DNA from: Gemmatimonadetes bacterium bin94 | GTDB lineage: Bacteria > Gemmatimonadota > Gemmatimonadetes > Longimicrobiales > Gaopeijiaceae | Direction: 5' to 3' | DNA length: 64,000 nt | Assembly (NCBI GenBank): GCA_002238865.1 | Contig: MPNE01000001.1 | Location: 186,001-250,000, forward strand | Shown here: in pieces, positions 53,727 through 61,831 of the stretch | Layout: each line of letters starts with the position of its first letter | Position numbering within the stretch: position 1 is the first letter of the stretch | Program-made: the position numbers and the translations under genes | Notes under the pieces: model-generated | Databases searched by the model: none | Told to the model about the DNA's origin: nothing | Seen by the model: the letters and a program-made list of their open reading frames with translations, nothing else

Positions 53727-55085
53727 ATGGCAAGAATCCTGATCATCGACGACGAAGAATCGGTCGGCGTCGCTCTCAGGCAGGTTTTCGAATACGAGGG
53801 ACACAAGGTCCACCTGTGTCCGAACGGGCCCAGCGCGCTCCTCGACTACCCGGAATTCGACCCCGATGTGACGTTCCTGGATGTAAAAATGCCCAACATG
53901 GATGGTCTCGAGGTCCTGGAGCGCATTCGCAACGACCATTCCGGAGCGGTCGTGATCATGATTTCCGGGCACGGGACCATCGGTACGGCGGTGGAGGCGA
54001 CGCGAAAGGGCGCTTTCGATTTTCTCGAGAAACCGCTCGACACGAATCGTCTTCTGGTGACCTTGCGCAACGCCCTGATGGTCCGGGGGCTTTCCGACAG
54101 CGTGGAGCGCCTGACGCACGAGATCGAGATCCACCACGGCATCGTGGGGGGGTCTCGCGCCATCAAGCGCGTCCTGCAGGATATCGAGAAGGTAGGTGCC
54201 ACGGACGCACCGGTACTCATTACGGGCGAGAACGGGACGGGGAAGGAACTCACGGCCCGGGCACTTCATCGGCGCTCGACCAGGACCGAGCAGCGTTTCG
54301 TGGAGGTGAACTGTGCGGCGATCCCCTCCGAACTGATCGAGTCGGAGCTTTTCGGCCATGTCAGAGGGTCCTTCACCGGTGCGGTGGCCGACCGGGTCGG
54401 GAAGTTCGAGCAGGCCCACAAGGGGACACTGTTCCTTGACGAGGTGGGGGACATGTCGCTTGCCGCCCAGGCCAAGGTGCTGCGCGCACTGCAGGGCGGC
54501 GACATCACCCCGGTTGGGGGGGCGCGACCCGTGTCGGTGGACGTTCGCGTCATTGCCGCGACCAACAAGGACCTGGGTGAGCAGATCGAGAAAGGCGCAT
54601 TCCGCGAAGATCTCCTGCACCGTCTCAACATGGTCACCATTCGGGTACCCGCCCTGCGGGAGCGACTGGAGGACATCGGCATGCTGGTTGCTCACTTCGC
54701 CAACCTCACGCCAGGCAGCTACGGGGTGCCGTACAAGCGGTTTGCCGACGGGGCGCTGGAGGCCCTGAAGGAGGCGGACTGGCCGGGCAACGTCCGTCAG
54801 CTGAAGAACGCGGTTGCCCGCCTGATGATCCTCAGCGGGGGCGACGCCGTCGAGGGGCGCGACGTGAACCAGCTTGTGTCACCCGGTGGTCCGGATGCCG
54901 GAGTTCCGGGTAGCATGCTGGCTCTCGAGACGTTGAACGAATTCAAGGACGCCGCCGAGAAGGCGTTCGTGGCAGGGAAGCTGAGGGAGCACGACTGGAA
55001 CGTTTCGGAGGCCGCCAGACGGATGGGGATGCCCCGCTCCAACCTCTACAAGAAGATTGAAAAGTACGGATTGCAGCGCGACTAG
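53727..55085 (+). CDS. NtrX-like sigma-54-dependent response regulator
   Basis: The protein has 452 residues. The receiver domain (1-120) has acidic pair IIDDEES and phospho-Asp in DVTFLDVKMPNMDG, then MISGHGTIGTAVEATRKGAF. The AAA domain has Walker A GENGTGKELTARAL, the sigma-54 contact loop VRGSFTGAVADRVG, Walker B GTLFLDEVGDMS, and the R-finger region FREDLLHRLNMVTIRVPALR. The C-terminal HTH is WNVSEAARRMGMPRSNLYKK. The contact loop reads GSFTGA where most members have GAFTGA. It is the likely partner of the NtrY-like kinase at 42295. Confidence 0.92.
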   Translation: MARILIIDDEESVGVALRQVFEYEGHKVHLCPNGPSALLDYPEFDPDVTFLDVKMPNMDGLEVLERIRNDHSGAVVIMISGHGTIGTAVEATRKGAFDFLEKPLDTNRLLVTLRNALMVRGLSDSVERLTHEIEIHHGIVGGSRAIKRVLQDIEKVGATDAPVLITGENGTGKELTARALHRRSTRTEQRFVEVNCAAIPSELIESELFGHVRGSFTGAVADRVGKFEQAHKGTLFLDEVGDMSLAAQAKVLRALQGGDITPVGGARPVSVDVRVIAATNKDLGEQIEKGAFREDLLHRLNMVTIRVPALRERLEDIGMLVAHFANLTPGSYGVPYKRFADGALEALKEADWPGNVRQLKNAVARLMILSGGDAVEGRDVNQLVSPGGPDAGVPGSMLALETLNEFKDAAEKAFVAGKLREHDWNVSEAARRMGMPRSNLYKKIEKYGLQRD

Positions 55086-55228
55086 CCGGTGAGTTTCCCG
55101 ACCGGGGCTTCCATAGTCGCGGTCGCGTGGCCAGATTGCATCGCACCCGCGGGTTGTGGCTCCTCACGACCGCAGCTGGAGCGACTGCGACGCCGCGCGG
55201 GCACTTCGTTGCCGATTCCACCTCTGCC

Positions 55229-55234
55229 TACACT
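55229..55234 (+). promoter_or_regulatory. Predicted -10 box directly before rpoD
   Basis: TACACT at 55229-55234 ends 7 nt before the rpoD ATG (55242), and no Shine-Dalgarno sequence lies between. The best -35 match, TTGCCG at 55209-55214, is at a short 14-nt spacing, so this site is weaker than the carA and 46388 promoters. It is consistent with a leaderless rpoD mRNA. Confidence 0.4.
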
Positions 55235-55241
55235 GGTCTCG

Positions 55242-56093
55242 ATGAGCTTCACCCCAGCCCCGGATTCGACTGACGGTTCCCTGGACCTATACCTCAGGGA
55301 GATCAGCAGGTACCCGCTCATCGACCGGGACGAGGAGGCGCGTCTCGCAAAGGGGATTCGGCGGGGAGAAGAAGAAGCGCTGGACAAGTTGGTACGATCC
55401 AACCTCCGCTTCGTCGTGTCGGTCTCAAAACGCTATCAGAACCAGGGCGTTCCGCTCTCCGACCTCATCAACGAGGGCAACCTCGGCCTGATCCGGGCCG
55501 CCCACAAGTTCGATGAGACGAAGGGGATCAAGTTCATCAGCTACGCGGTTTGGTGGATCCGGCAAGCCATCCTGCAGGCCCTCGCGGAGCAGAGCAGGAT
55601 CGTCCGCGTTCCCCTGAACCGCGCGGGGGCGCTCCACCGCATCGGAAAGCGCCGCGCCCAGCTGCACCAGGAGTTGGGCCGGCAGCCGACGGCAAAGGAG
55701 ATCGCGGAGGGCATGAATCTGAGCGCCAAGGAGGTGGAGCAGACGCTGGCGATCGCCCGTTCGCATCTCTCCCTGGACGCGCCGATGGCCCCGGGCGAGG
55801 ACAGCCGCCTGCTGGACTACCTGCCCGACCACGTTTCCCCCGGCCCCGACGAGGAGACGTTCGAGAAGGCCCTGACCGACACACTCGACGCGGCATTGGG
55901 AACGCTTTCGGAACGGGAGGCGACGATTCTCCGTCTCTACTTTGGCCTGGACCACGCGGACGGGATGTCGCTGGAAGAGATCGGGGGTCGTCTCGGGGTG
56001 ACTCGGGAGCGCGTCCGGCAGATCAAGGAGAAGGCGTTGGCCCGCCTACGGCACGCGTCGCGTGCGCGCTTCCTGGAGTCCTTTGCGGAATAG
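55242..56093 (+). CDS. rpoD: Short RpoD-type sigma-70 factor
   Basis: The protein has 283 residues without region 1.1, as in Bacteroidota-type primary sigma factors. Region 1.2 is SLDLYLREISRYPLIDRDEE. Region 2 includes NLRFVVSVSKRYQNQGVPLS, DLINEGNLGLIRAAHKFDET, KGIKFISYAVWWIRQAILQA. Region 3 starts SRIVRVPLNRAGALHRIGK. Region 4 has LSEREATILRLYFGLDHADG and the HTH MSLEEIGGRLGVTRERVRQI. It is probably the housekeeping sigma factor, although a second group-2 factor elsewhere cannot be excluded. A GTG at 55089 would add 51 unconserved residues. Confidence 0.9.
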   Translation: MSFTPAPDSTDGSLDLYLREISRYPLIDRDEEARLAKGIRRGEEEALDKLVRSNLRFVVSVSKRYQNQGVPLSDLINEGNLGLIRAAHKFDETKGIKFISYAVWWIRQAILQALAEQSRIVRVPLNRAGALHRIGKRRAQLHQELGRQPTAKEIAEGMNLSAKEVEQTLAIARSHLSLDAPMAPGEDSRLLDYLPDHVSPGPDEETFEKALTDTLDAALGTLSEREATILRLYFGLDHADGMSLEEIGGRLGVTRERVRQIKEKALARLRHASRARFLESFAE

Positions 56094-56107
56094 TACATAT
56101 AGAAGGG

Positions 56108-56185
56108 CCGGCCCCTGCCGGGTTACCGTGGGTTAGAGCCCCGGTGAGCGGAGGTGCCAGAGCCACATGCGACGATTGAGTCGCA
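56108..56185. repeat. Two hairpins beside the IS110 remnant
   Basis: CCGGC-CCCT-GCCGG forms a 5-bp stem at 56108-56121, and TGCGAC-GATTGA-GTCGCA forms a 6-bp stem at 56168-56185. They lie 15 bp after rpoD and next to the transposase fragment. They may be part of the old element end or its non-coding RNA. The first could also end rpoD transcription, although no T-run follows. Confidence 0.4.
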
Positions 56186-56214
56186 ACCGGCACAGGAGAC
56201 CGGCCCTGAATGGT

Positions 56215-56400
56215 GAGGCGGCTGTCGCACGATCCGCGGAACGAACATCGCCTGCGCCTGGTGCGCTCCTGACTTGACCGCCATGAAGTGCATGGTCGGA
56301 CGCCGCTCCGCTCCGTGATCGCCTCCGCGTCCGCAGCGTCGTTCTTCTGCCGTTTGACGAACGGCTTCACGTAGATCGGGGGGAAGGTTTCTCGCGGGAC
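56215..56400 (-). pseudogene. IS110/IS1111-type transposase fragment, frameshifted
   Basis: Read on the minus strand, the sequence encodes PPIYVKPFVKRQKNDAADAE followed by AITE, the hallmark stretch of DEDD transposases of the IS110 superfamily. After AITE the expected continuation (RRPTMHFMAVKSGAHQAQAM) appears in a different frame, so a frameshift is present. The N-terminal RuvC-like region and the C-terminal Transposase_20-like domain are both missing. It is a decayed remnant without function. Confidence 0.75.
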
Positions 56401-56541
56401 GCGGCCGTCCGACAAGCGCCGGAGGGTGCTGGCCGATTGATCTCTCCTCGTGTCCGGCGTCCGCCGGCGCGGAAACGTATGAAATATCGTTGAAATATCG
56501 CCGACGTGATCCTGTCTGTCGTCTACTGATCATACACGACC

Positions 56542-56573
56542 TGCTATAATCTATAGCACAAGACCATTGGTCT
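56542..56573 (+). promoter_or_regulatory. Perfect -10 box inside tandem palindromes, upstream of the MauG-like gene
   Basis: TATAAT (56545-56550) lies within the palindrome TGCTATA-ATC-TATAGCA (56542-56558). A second palindrome, AGACCA-T-TGGTCT, follows at 56561-56573. No good -35 match is found at 16-18 nt, suggesting an activator-dependent or repressor-controlled promoter. It faces the MauG-like gene 70-170 bp downstream. Confidence 0.5.
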
Positions 56574-56640
56574 TCGGTCCCTTCAAGGAGAGGGGCTGCG
56601 GATCGGTAGACCGATTATCCGGAGCCGAGCCAGTTGGCAA

Positions 56641-58146
56641 ATGAAGTTGATCTTTCCGGTTCGCGCAGGCCGACCCTTGACGCGCGCGAACGCGGCCACC
56701 CGCAGGGTTGACACGATGATGACTTGGCGAGCCCCATCGTTTCAGCTCGAGCCGAGCCGGCAAGACACCGTCATTCACGGCGCGGTGACCGGGCCTCGAA
56801 GACCCCGAGGATTCCGTTCGCGGATCTCTTGGGCCGGGCTGGTCGCCAGTGTGGGGCTGCTGGCCTGCGATTCCCCGGCCGAGCCCCTGCACGACGACCT
56901 CGCCACGGAGGTCCGGATGCTGGCCGCGACGCGTGGCTTCGAACCCCTTCCCAACCCGCGCCCAGTGCGAAACGACCTGGTCACGCTTGGCCGGGCGCTG
57001 GTATTCGACAAGCTCCTTAGCGGCAACCGGAACATCGCGTGCATGACCTGCCATCTCCCGGAAACGGCCACGGGAGACGCCAGGACTCTGTCGGTCGGCG
57101 AGGGTGGCACCGGCTTGGGGTCGCAGCGCTCGCACCCCGAGGGCATCTTCATTCCCAGGAACTCCCCTGCCGTCTTCAACCTCCCAGGAGCAACTCGACT
57201 CTTCTGGGACGGGCGGGTAGAGGAGATGTCAGACGGCTCCATCCGCACCCCGGCCAAGGATCAGCTAACCCCCGAGATGGACGCTGTCTTCGAGTTCGGG
57301 GCCGTGTCGGCCCAGGGTATGTTCCCAGTGACGTCCAGACACGAGATGCGTGGCCAACCGGGAGACAACGGCCTCGCGGACCTCGACGACGACGATTTCC
57401 GAGGCATCTGGGGTTTCCTCATGGAGCGGCTGGGGGATATTCCCGAGTACGTCGGTCTCTTCGAGAGGTCGTATCCCGGCACTCTGTTCGACAACATGAG
57501 CTTCGCCCATGCGTCCAACGCCATGGCCGGTTTCTACAACGTCGAGTTCGTGTTCAACAACACTCCCTGGGACCGGTTCCTGCGCGGTGACAACGATGCA
57601 CTGAGCGACTCCGCGCTGGCCGGGGCGCGGGACTTCATGACCATCGGCTGCGCCAACTGCCACAAGAAGTCGAACTTCGCAGGCGATTTCCACAACGCCG
57701 CGCTTCCCCAGTTCGGACCCGGCAAGACCGGCGGCAGGGAGGACTTCGGACGCGAGAGCGTTACGAATCTTCCCGGCCACCGCCGGCGCTTCATGGCCCG
57801 CCCGCTGAGGAACGTGGAGCTCACGGCCCCTTACGGACATCTGGGCCAGTTCGCCACCCTCGAGACCTTTGTGGCCCACTACAACGACGCCGCATCGCAG
57901 CTAGAGGAGTACGACATCGCCGCGCACGTTCCGGACCGGCTGCTGTGGCCCACGCTGCTCAACAATGTCGAAGAGATTCTGGCCAACCAGGATCCCGTGC
58001 TGTTCACGCTCAGGTTCGACGAGGAAACCCACGCCAATTTGGTAGCCTTTCTACGGGCGTTGACGGACCCCTCCGCGCGGGACCTCAGTCACACCATACC
58101 TGAACGCGTCCCCAGCGGGCTACCCATCGACAGGATGAACGAGTAG
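56641..58146 (+). CDS. MauG/cytochrome c peroxidase-like dihaem lipoprotein
   Basis: The protein has up to 501 residues. Two haem c motifs are visible, CMTCH (in RNIACMTCHLPETATGDART) and CANCH (in GCANCHKKSNFAGDFHN), with conserved peroxidase segments LGRALVFDKLLSGNRNIACM, PRNSPAVFNLPG, RLFWDGRVEEMSDG and RNVELTAPYGHLGQFATLET. The export signal is WAGLVASVGLLACDSP (lipobox LLAC). The start is uncertain: ATG 56641 gives a long leader, while GTG 56785 gives an 18-residue n-region typical of a lipoprotein. It may reduce peroxide or oxidise a partner protein in the periplasm. It stands alone between the IS remnant and the integrase. Confidence 0.87.
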   Translation: MKLIFPVRAGRPLTRANAATRRVDTMMTWRAPSFQLEPSRQDTVIHGAVTGPRRPRGFRSRISWAGLVASVGLLACDSPAEPLHDDLATEVRMLAATRGFEPLPNPRPVRNDLVTLGRALVFDKLLSGNRNIACMTCHLPETATGDARTLSVGEGGTGLGSQRSHPEGIFIPRNSPAVFNLPGATRLFWDGRVEEMSDGSIRTPAKDQLTPEMDAVFEFGAVSAQGMFPVTSRHEMRGQPGDNGLADLDDDDFRGIWGFLMERLGDIPEYVGLFERSYPGTLFDNMSFAHASNAMAGFYNVEFVFNNTPWDRFLRGDNDALSDSALAGARDFMTIGCANCHKKSNFAGDFHNAALPQFGPGKTGGREDFGRESVTNLPGHRRRFMARPLRNVELTAPYGHLGQFATLETFVAHYNDAASQLEEYDIAAHVPDRLLWPTLLNNVEEILANQDPVLFTLRFDEETHANLVAFLRALTDPSARDLSHTIPERVPSGLPIDRMNE

Positions 58147-58455
58147 GAGTGGACCGGGCGAGTGGGCCGGGACAACGGTGTTCACGGACGGTCCACCGGA
58201 GGTAGGCAGCCCGAACCGGGGACGGTCCGGTGCTGCCCGCGCCCAAGAATCTGCTGGCGGGTGTGGGTGCCGCTCGGTTGCACGCCTGGTGGCAGTTGGA
58301 CCAGCCGTTGAGGGTAAGGCACCGCAAGAAGACGCGAATCTGCAACTACTTGCCAGCCCGGCAACGGGCGACAGTTTCGCATCTGGTTGTGGTGGTTGTA
58401 GTTGCATGCTTGGCGGGGTCTGATTCCCTCTGGTTGGTTCCCGCTACTTGCGACT
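58147..58455. other. Gap between the MauG-like gene and integrase; possible attachment region
   Basis: No credible gene is seen in these 309 bp. It holds two copies of the self-complementary 9-mer GGACGGTCC (58186-58194 and 58220-58228) and an inverted repeat TGCAACTAC/GTAGTTGCA (58341-58349 and 58398-58406) flanking a small hairpin TTGCC-AGCCC-GGCAA. Such arm-like repeats next to an integrase end are typical of att sites or a terminator, but no matching core repeat was found at the other side of the module. Confidence 0.45.
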
Positions 58456-59619
58456 TTAGCTGTGCGCTCGGCGGCGGGCGTCCAGTGCCTTCCTGAGCTG
58501 TCCCTCGTCGGCTCGCTGGTAGCAACGTAGGACCGTCTTGGCCGTCTTCCAACCGCCGAGTTCGCAAAGCACCTTCAACGGCTGGTCCATGAGGTCGGTC
58601 GCAAACTTCCGCCTCAGCGAGTGCCAGCCCCTGCCGCGCTTGGGTTCCAGCCCGGCGTGCCGCTGGGCCGTGGCCCACCACGACCGCACCCGCGACGAGC
58701 CCACGCACACCGAGTGACTCCCGGGTGCGGGCAGGACGGGAGCGTCGCGGCCCCCGACCTTCCTCCCCCGCGCCTCCGCGAGCGCAACGAGCGCTTCGGC
58801 GGTGACGGGCGTCGTGTGCTCGTAACCCGTCTTCTCGTACTCGGCCCGCCACCGGACGACTCCGGCATCGAGGTCGATGTCGCACCAGCGGAGCTTTCGG
58901 ATGGCTCCGATGCGGTGGCCGGTTTCGTGCGCGAGCACGAGCGCGACGTGGAACCGCCAGTCCACCTTGCGGGACACCTTGAGCAGCGCTTGGTACTCGT
59001 CCTCGGCAAGGACGACCCGCGTCGGATTCTTCTCCTTGGGCGTCTTCAGCCCCCTGAGCGGGTTCCTGTCGAGCAGCAACCGGCCCCGCTCGTCTCTGGA
59101 CTTCGCGGCCCAGTTGAAGATCGCGATCAGGAGCTTGACGTCGTACTCGACCGTCCGGTCTGACACCGGCCTTCCGCTCGGGCCGACCCTGCCCTCCCTT
59201 CGCGCCCGGATGAACCGGTCCCAGTCCCGTTGCGAAAGCGTTGCCGGATCGCGGTTACGTCCGAAGAACCGGAGGAACATCTCCATCGTGGTCCGGTCGT
59301 GCTGCCGGGTGTGCTCGCCTTTCGTGGGCGTCACCTCTTCCCCGTAGATTTCAAAAAGCCGTCCCAGCGTGAGCGGCTCGGCCTCGGTCTCCGCCTTGCC
59401 ATTGGGCCGATGCTTCGCGAAGCCTGCGGCGGCTTCGTCAGCCTGCCGTTTGGCCCTTGCCCAGTCGCGGTGTTGGAGCGACCGGCTCAGCCTGCGCCCG
59501 TTCTCGCGCCACTCAATCTGGAAGAGGCCGGTCTTGGGATCGGCGAACACCCTCACCCGGTTCCGGCCCCATTCGCCGGCGCTGTATCCGCGCCGGACAC
59601 GTTTCGTGCGTGCCATCAT
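58456..59619 (-). CDS. Tyrosine recombinase/integrase
   Basis: The protein has 387 residues. A basic N-terminal arm-binding region (1-80, with FADPKTGLFQIEWRENGRRL) is followed by a SAM-like core-binding domain (about 85-190) and the catalytic domain. The catalytic Arg lies in HETGHRIGAIRKLRWCDIDL, the HxxR in GWHSLRRKFAT, the Trp replacing the second His in ELGGWKTAKTV, and the Tyr in LRCYQRADEG. It is the last gene of a five-gene minus-strand unit, overlapping the preceding 63-residue gene by 4 bp. Confidence 0.93.
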   Translation of the reverse strand: MMARTKRVRRGYSAGEWGRNRVRVFADPKTGLFQIEWRENGRRLSRSLQHRDWARAKRQADEAAAGFAKHRPNGKAETEAEPLTLGRLFEIYGEEVTPTKGEHTRQHDRTTMEMFLRFFGRNRDPATLSQRDWDRFIRARREGRVGPSGRPVSDRTVEYDVKLLIAIFNWAAKSRDERGRLLLDRNPLRGLKTPKEKNPTRVVLAEDEYQALLKVSRKVDWRFHVALVLAHETGHRIGAIRKLRWCDIDLDAGVVRWRAEYEKTGYEHTTPVTAEALVALAEARGRKVGGRDAPVLPAPGSHSVCVGSSRVRSWWATAQRHAGLEPKRGRGWHSLRRKFATDLMDQPLKVLCELGGWKTAKTVLRCYQRADEGQLRKALDARRRAHS

Positions 59620-59807
59620 TCGATTCCTCTCTGGATGATGGACTGCACGATCTGCGCATTTGTAATGTCGCGTGCGCGAGCCTTCCCGGCCAGTGCCGCA
59701 TCGTCCGGTACGGACGCGGTGGCTTTCCTTGGCAGGTGGGCGCGGACGAGCCAGGTCGCGCTGGGCAGGCTCTCGACGGATGCCGGTCCGGACGGACGCC
59801 TCCTCAT
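59616..59807 (-). CDS. 63-residue conserved-position small protein
   Basis: GGAGGG lies about 6 nt before the ATG at 59807, and the gene overlaps both neighbours by ATGA junctions (the TraG-like stop and the integrase start). Coupling on both sides argues that it is a real gene. The sequence is basic in its first half and ends with DITNAQIVQSIIQRGIE, a short predicted helix. No domain is recognised. It may be a small directionality factor or accessory DNA-binding protein. Confidence 0.6.
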   Translation of the reverse strand: MRRRPSGPASVESLPSATWLVRAHLPRKATASVPDDAALAGKARARDITNAQIVQSIIQRGIE

Positions 59808-61831
59808 ATCCGACCCTCCTTCCGAAGCCGCCAGTAGCCCTTGTTCCTCGGCAGGTAGTGGGGCTTCAGGTAGACGCGGCGGGCCGGAAGCGACTTGACG
59901 CCATCGTAGGGCAGGCAGATCGCTTGGTAGTTGGCGAGCAGCGTGAACTCGCGGGGGGTGAACACGGGCTGCATGCTCCGCTGGAACGACTTGCTCGCGC
60001 CGATGGTGCCGCGTCCGCCTCCGGCGCGGCCGGAGAGCAGCGAGAACTCGGGTCTGCCGGTGGTCTCGGTGAACGTGTAGGAGGGCTGCGTCTTCATGAC
60101 GGAGCCGCACATCTCGGAGGCGATCCGTGCCGAGGACTCGTCGGACAGCGACAGGAAGATCCGGGTGCGGAGCGTCTGCACGAGCGTCCGCCACGCCTCG
60201 CCCGAGGGCAGCACGGAGCGGAGCGACGAGAGCGATTGGGTGGCGACAATAGGGATGCAGCGGCACTGCCGGGTCAGCGCGAACGCCTTCTCGTCCCCGG
60301 AGGGATCGTCCTGCCCGACGGTGGCGAACGCTTGATACTCGTCGCAGAGGAAGACGGCGGGCCGCATGTAGTGGTCTGGACGCCGTGCGGCCTCTGCGGG
60401 CCTTCGGAGCAGCGCCTGCATCCACGCGTTCTTGAGCAGCACGCCGATGGCGCGGGCAAGTGCGGGGTTCGCACCGGCGGGCATGTTGAGGGCGAGGACC
60501 TTGCCGTCGCCGATCAACTGCGCGAGCGGCGGGAGCCTTCGGCGGAGCCCCGGCAAGGGCGGGACGGCGACATCCTCTTGATCCGGCACGGCTTCCTCCG
60601 GCGTCCCGGGATCCGGCGGCGGGGGACAGAACACCCCGGCCACGTCCGGCTGGTCGAACAGCGAGAGGAACACGCTGATCCCCTCGACGATCGAAGTGCG
60701 GAGCTTCGCGTCGAGCGCCATCCAGTCCTTGAGGTACCACCGCTCGACGGCCTCGACCTGCTCGCGGAACTCGCCGCCAGCTCCGTTTCCGTCTGCTTCG
60801 GTCGTGAACTCGATCTTCCGCTTGGCGAGGCGGTCCCGAAGATCGGCATCCAGTCGGCAAGCCGCGCTAGCCGTGCCTGGGACCGGCTTCCAAGCCCAGT
60901 CTCCGAGTGCTTCCTTGTGCTCCGCGAGGTCGCCGTTGGCGATCACGGCGCGCTGGGGACACAGCCGGTCGGCCATTGCCTTGGCCTCCCCGATCTTCTC
61001 CGCGAACAACTCCGCATCCACCGTGCAGCGGTAGATGTCGCGGAGCGTGACCCAGCTCCCCGGCAGGAGCCGGTGCAGTTCTATGATCCACCGAACGAGG
61101 TTCGTGTACGCCTGCTGCCAAAACGGTTCGCGGGACTTGCCGAAGAGCTGGTTGATGAGGGAGGCCACGCCGTAGGCCAGCGAGTAGGAGTCGAGGAGCG
61201 GATCGTCGAGCGGGTTCCATTGCCACGAGCCGCCGAGCCCGATTTCGAGATAGTCGTCGCCGCGCCCGGCGTCCCCGAGGATGCTCCGCACCTGATGGCA
61301 GAAGTCCCCTTTGACTTCGAGCACGAGCGCACCCGAGCGGCGCTTGGGATCGTCGGCCCGCCAGTGAAGCAGCTGCTGGGCGAACGGATACATGCAACCG
61401 GCGGTCTTTCCGGTGCCGACGGCCCCGACGACGAGCACGCCTGTGTAGAGTCCCTTCTCGGGAATGACGAGCCAGGACGGCCGCTCGCTCGGGCGCGAAA
61501 CGGTGGGATGGTGCAGCTCCCCGACGACGAGCGATGGCTTGTCGTCCTCGGGCGAGGTCGGCCACTTGGGAAGCCTGCCCCGGCGAACGATCCGCACGAG
61601 CGGCTGGAACCAGACTCTCCAGATCGAGCGGCAGAGGCTTCCGGCGAGGATGACGGCCACGGCGGGAGCCGCGTGGTACCAGACGCGGATCGCGGTGTGG
61701 ATGCCCGGATCGTGGTGGGCGATCAGGTCGAGGTAGGGGTTCTCGCCCATGCCGGGGAACGGAGCGCCGATGGCGCGTCCAAGCGCGGCCCCGACGGCCG
61801 CGCCGATGATGACGAGCGTGCCGAGTTTCAT
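59804..61831 (-). CDS. TraG/TraD-like coupling ATPase
   Basis: The protein has 675 residues. Two N-terminal TM regions (about 5-25 and 50-72) precede a VirD4/TraG-type ATPase: Walker A in VLVVGAVGTGKTAGCMYPFA, ALVLEVKGDFCHQVRSIL, and Walker B in PAVFLCDEYQAFATV. These are followed by CRCIPIVATQSLSSLRSVLP and IFLSLSDESSARIASEMCGS, matching the TraM-recognition domain. It could move DNA or protein through a secretion channel. No mating-pair-formation genes are in the window, so a helper system is needed or the role differs. Confidence 0.82.
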   Translation of the reverse strand: MKLGTLVIIGAAVGAALGRAIGAPFPGMGENPYLDLIAHHDPGIHTAIRVWYHAAPAVAVILAGSLCRSIWRVWFQPLVRIVRRGRLPKWPTSPEDDKPSLVVGELHHPTVSRPSERPSWLVIPEKGLYTGVLVVGAVGTGKTAGCMYPFAQQLLHWRADDPKRRSGALVLEVKGDFCHQVRSILGDAGRGDDYLEIGLGGSWQWNPLDDPLLDSYSLAYGVASLINQLFGKSREPFWQQAYTNLVRWIIELHRLLPGSWVTLRDIYRCTVDAELFAEKIGEAKAMADRLCPQRAVIANGDLAEHKEALGDWAWKPVPGTASAACRLDADLRDRLAKRKIEFTTEADGNGAGGEFREQVEAVERWYLKDWMALDAKLRTSIVEGISVFLSLFDQPDVAGVFCPPPPDPGTPEEAVPDQEDVAVPPLPGLRRRLPPLAQLIGDGKVLALNMPAGANPALARAIGVLLKNAWMQALLRRPAEAARRPDHYMRPAVFLCDEYQAFATVGQDDPSGDEKAFALTRQCRCIPIVATQSLSSLRSVLPSGEAWRTLVQTLRTRIFLSLSDESSARIASEMCGSVMKTQPSYTFTETTGRPEFSLLSGRAGGGRGTIGASKSFQRSMQPVFTPREFTLLANYQAICLPYDGVKSLPARRVYLKPHYLPRNKGYWRLRKEGRI

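Larger units (their letters stand above)
56094..56640. other. Gap between rpoD and the MauG-like gene
   Basis: This 547-bp stretch contains an IS110-type transposase remnant on the minus strand (about 56215-56400), hairpins beside it (56108-56121 and 56168-56185), a direct repeat GAAATATCG (56481-56489 and 56492-56500) and a TATAAT box inside a palindrome (56542-56558). The 56475-56560 part is clearly more AT-rich than its surroundings. It marks the boundary between conserved genes and accessory DNA. Confidence 0.6.

Noticed and set aside
58178-58496. Short plus-strand frames in the gap beside the integrase
   Set aside because: There is no ribosome-binding site and no coding-like composition; they partly overlap the integrase 3' end.
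59616-60860. Long minus-strand frame reading through the 63-residue gene into the TraG-like gene region
   Set aside because: Upstream of ATG 59807 it only shadows the ATPase gene; the short form has its own ribosome-binding site and ATGA junctions.
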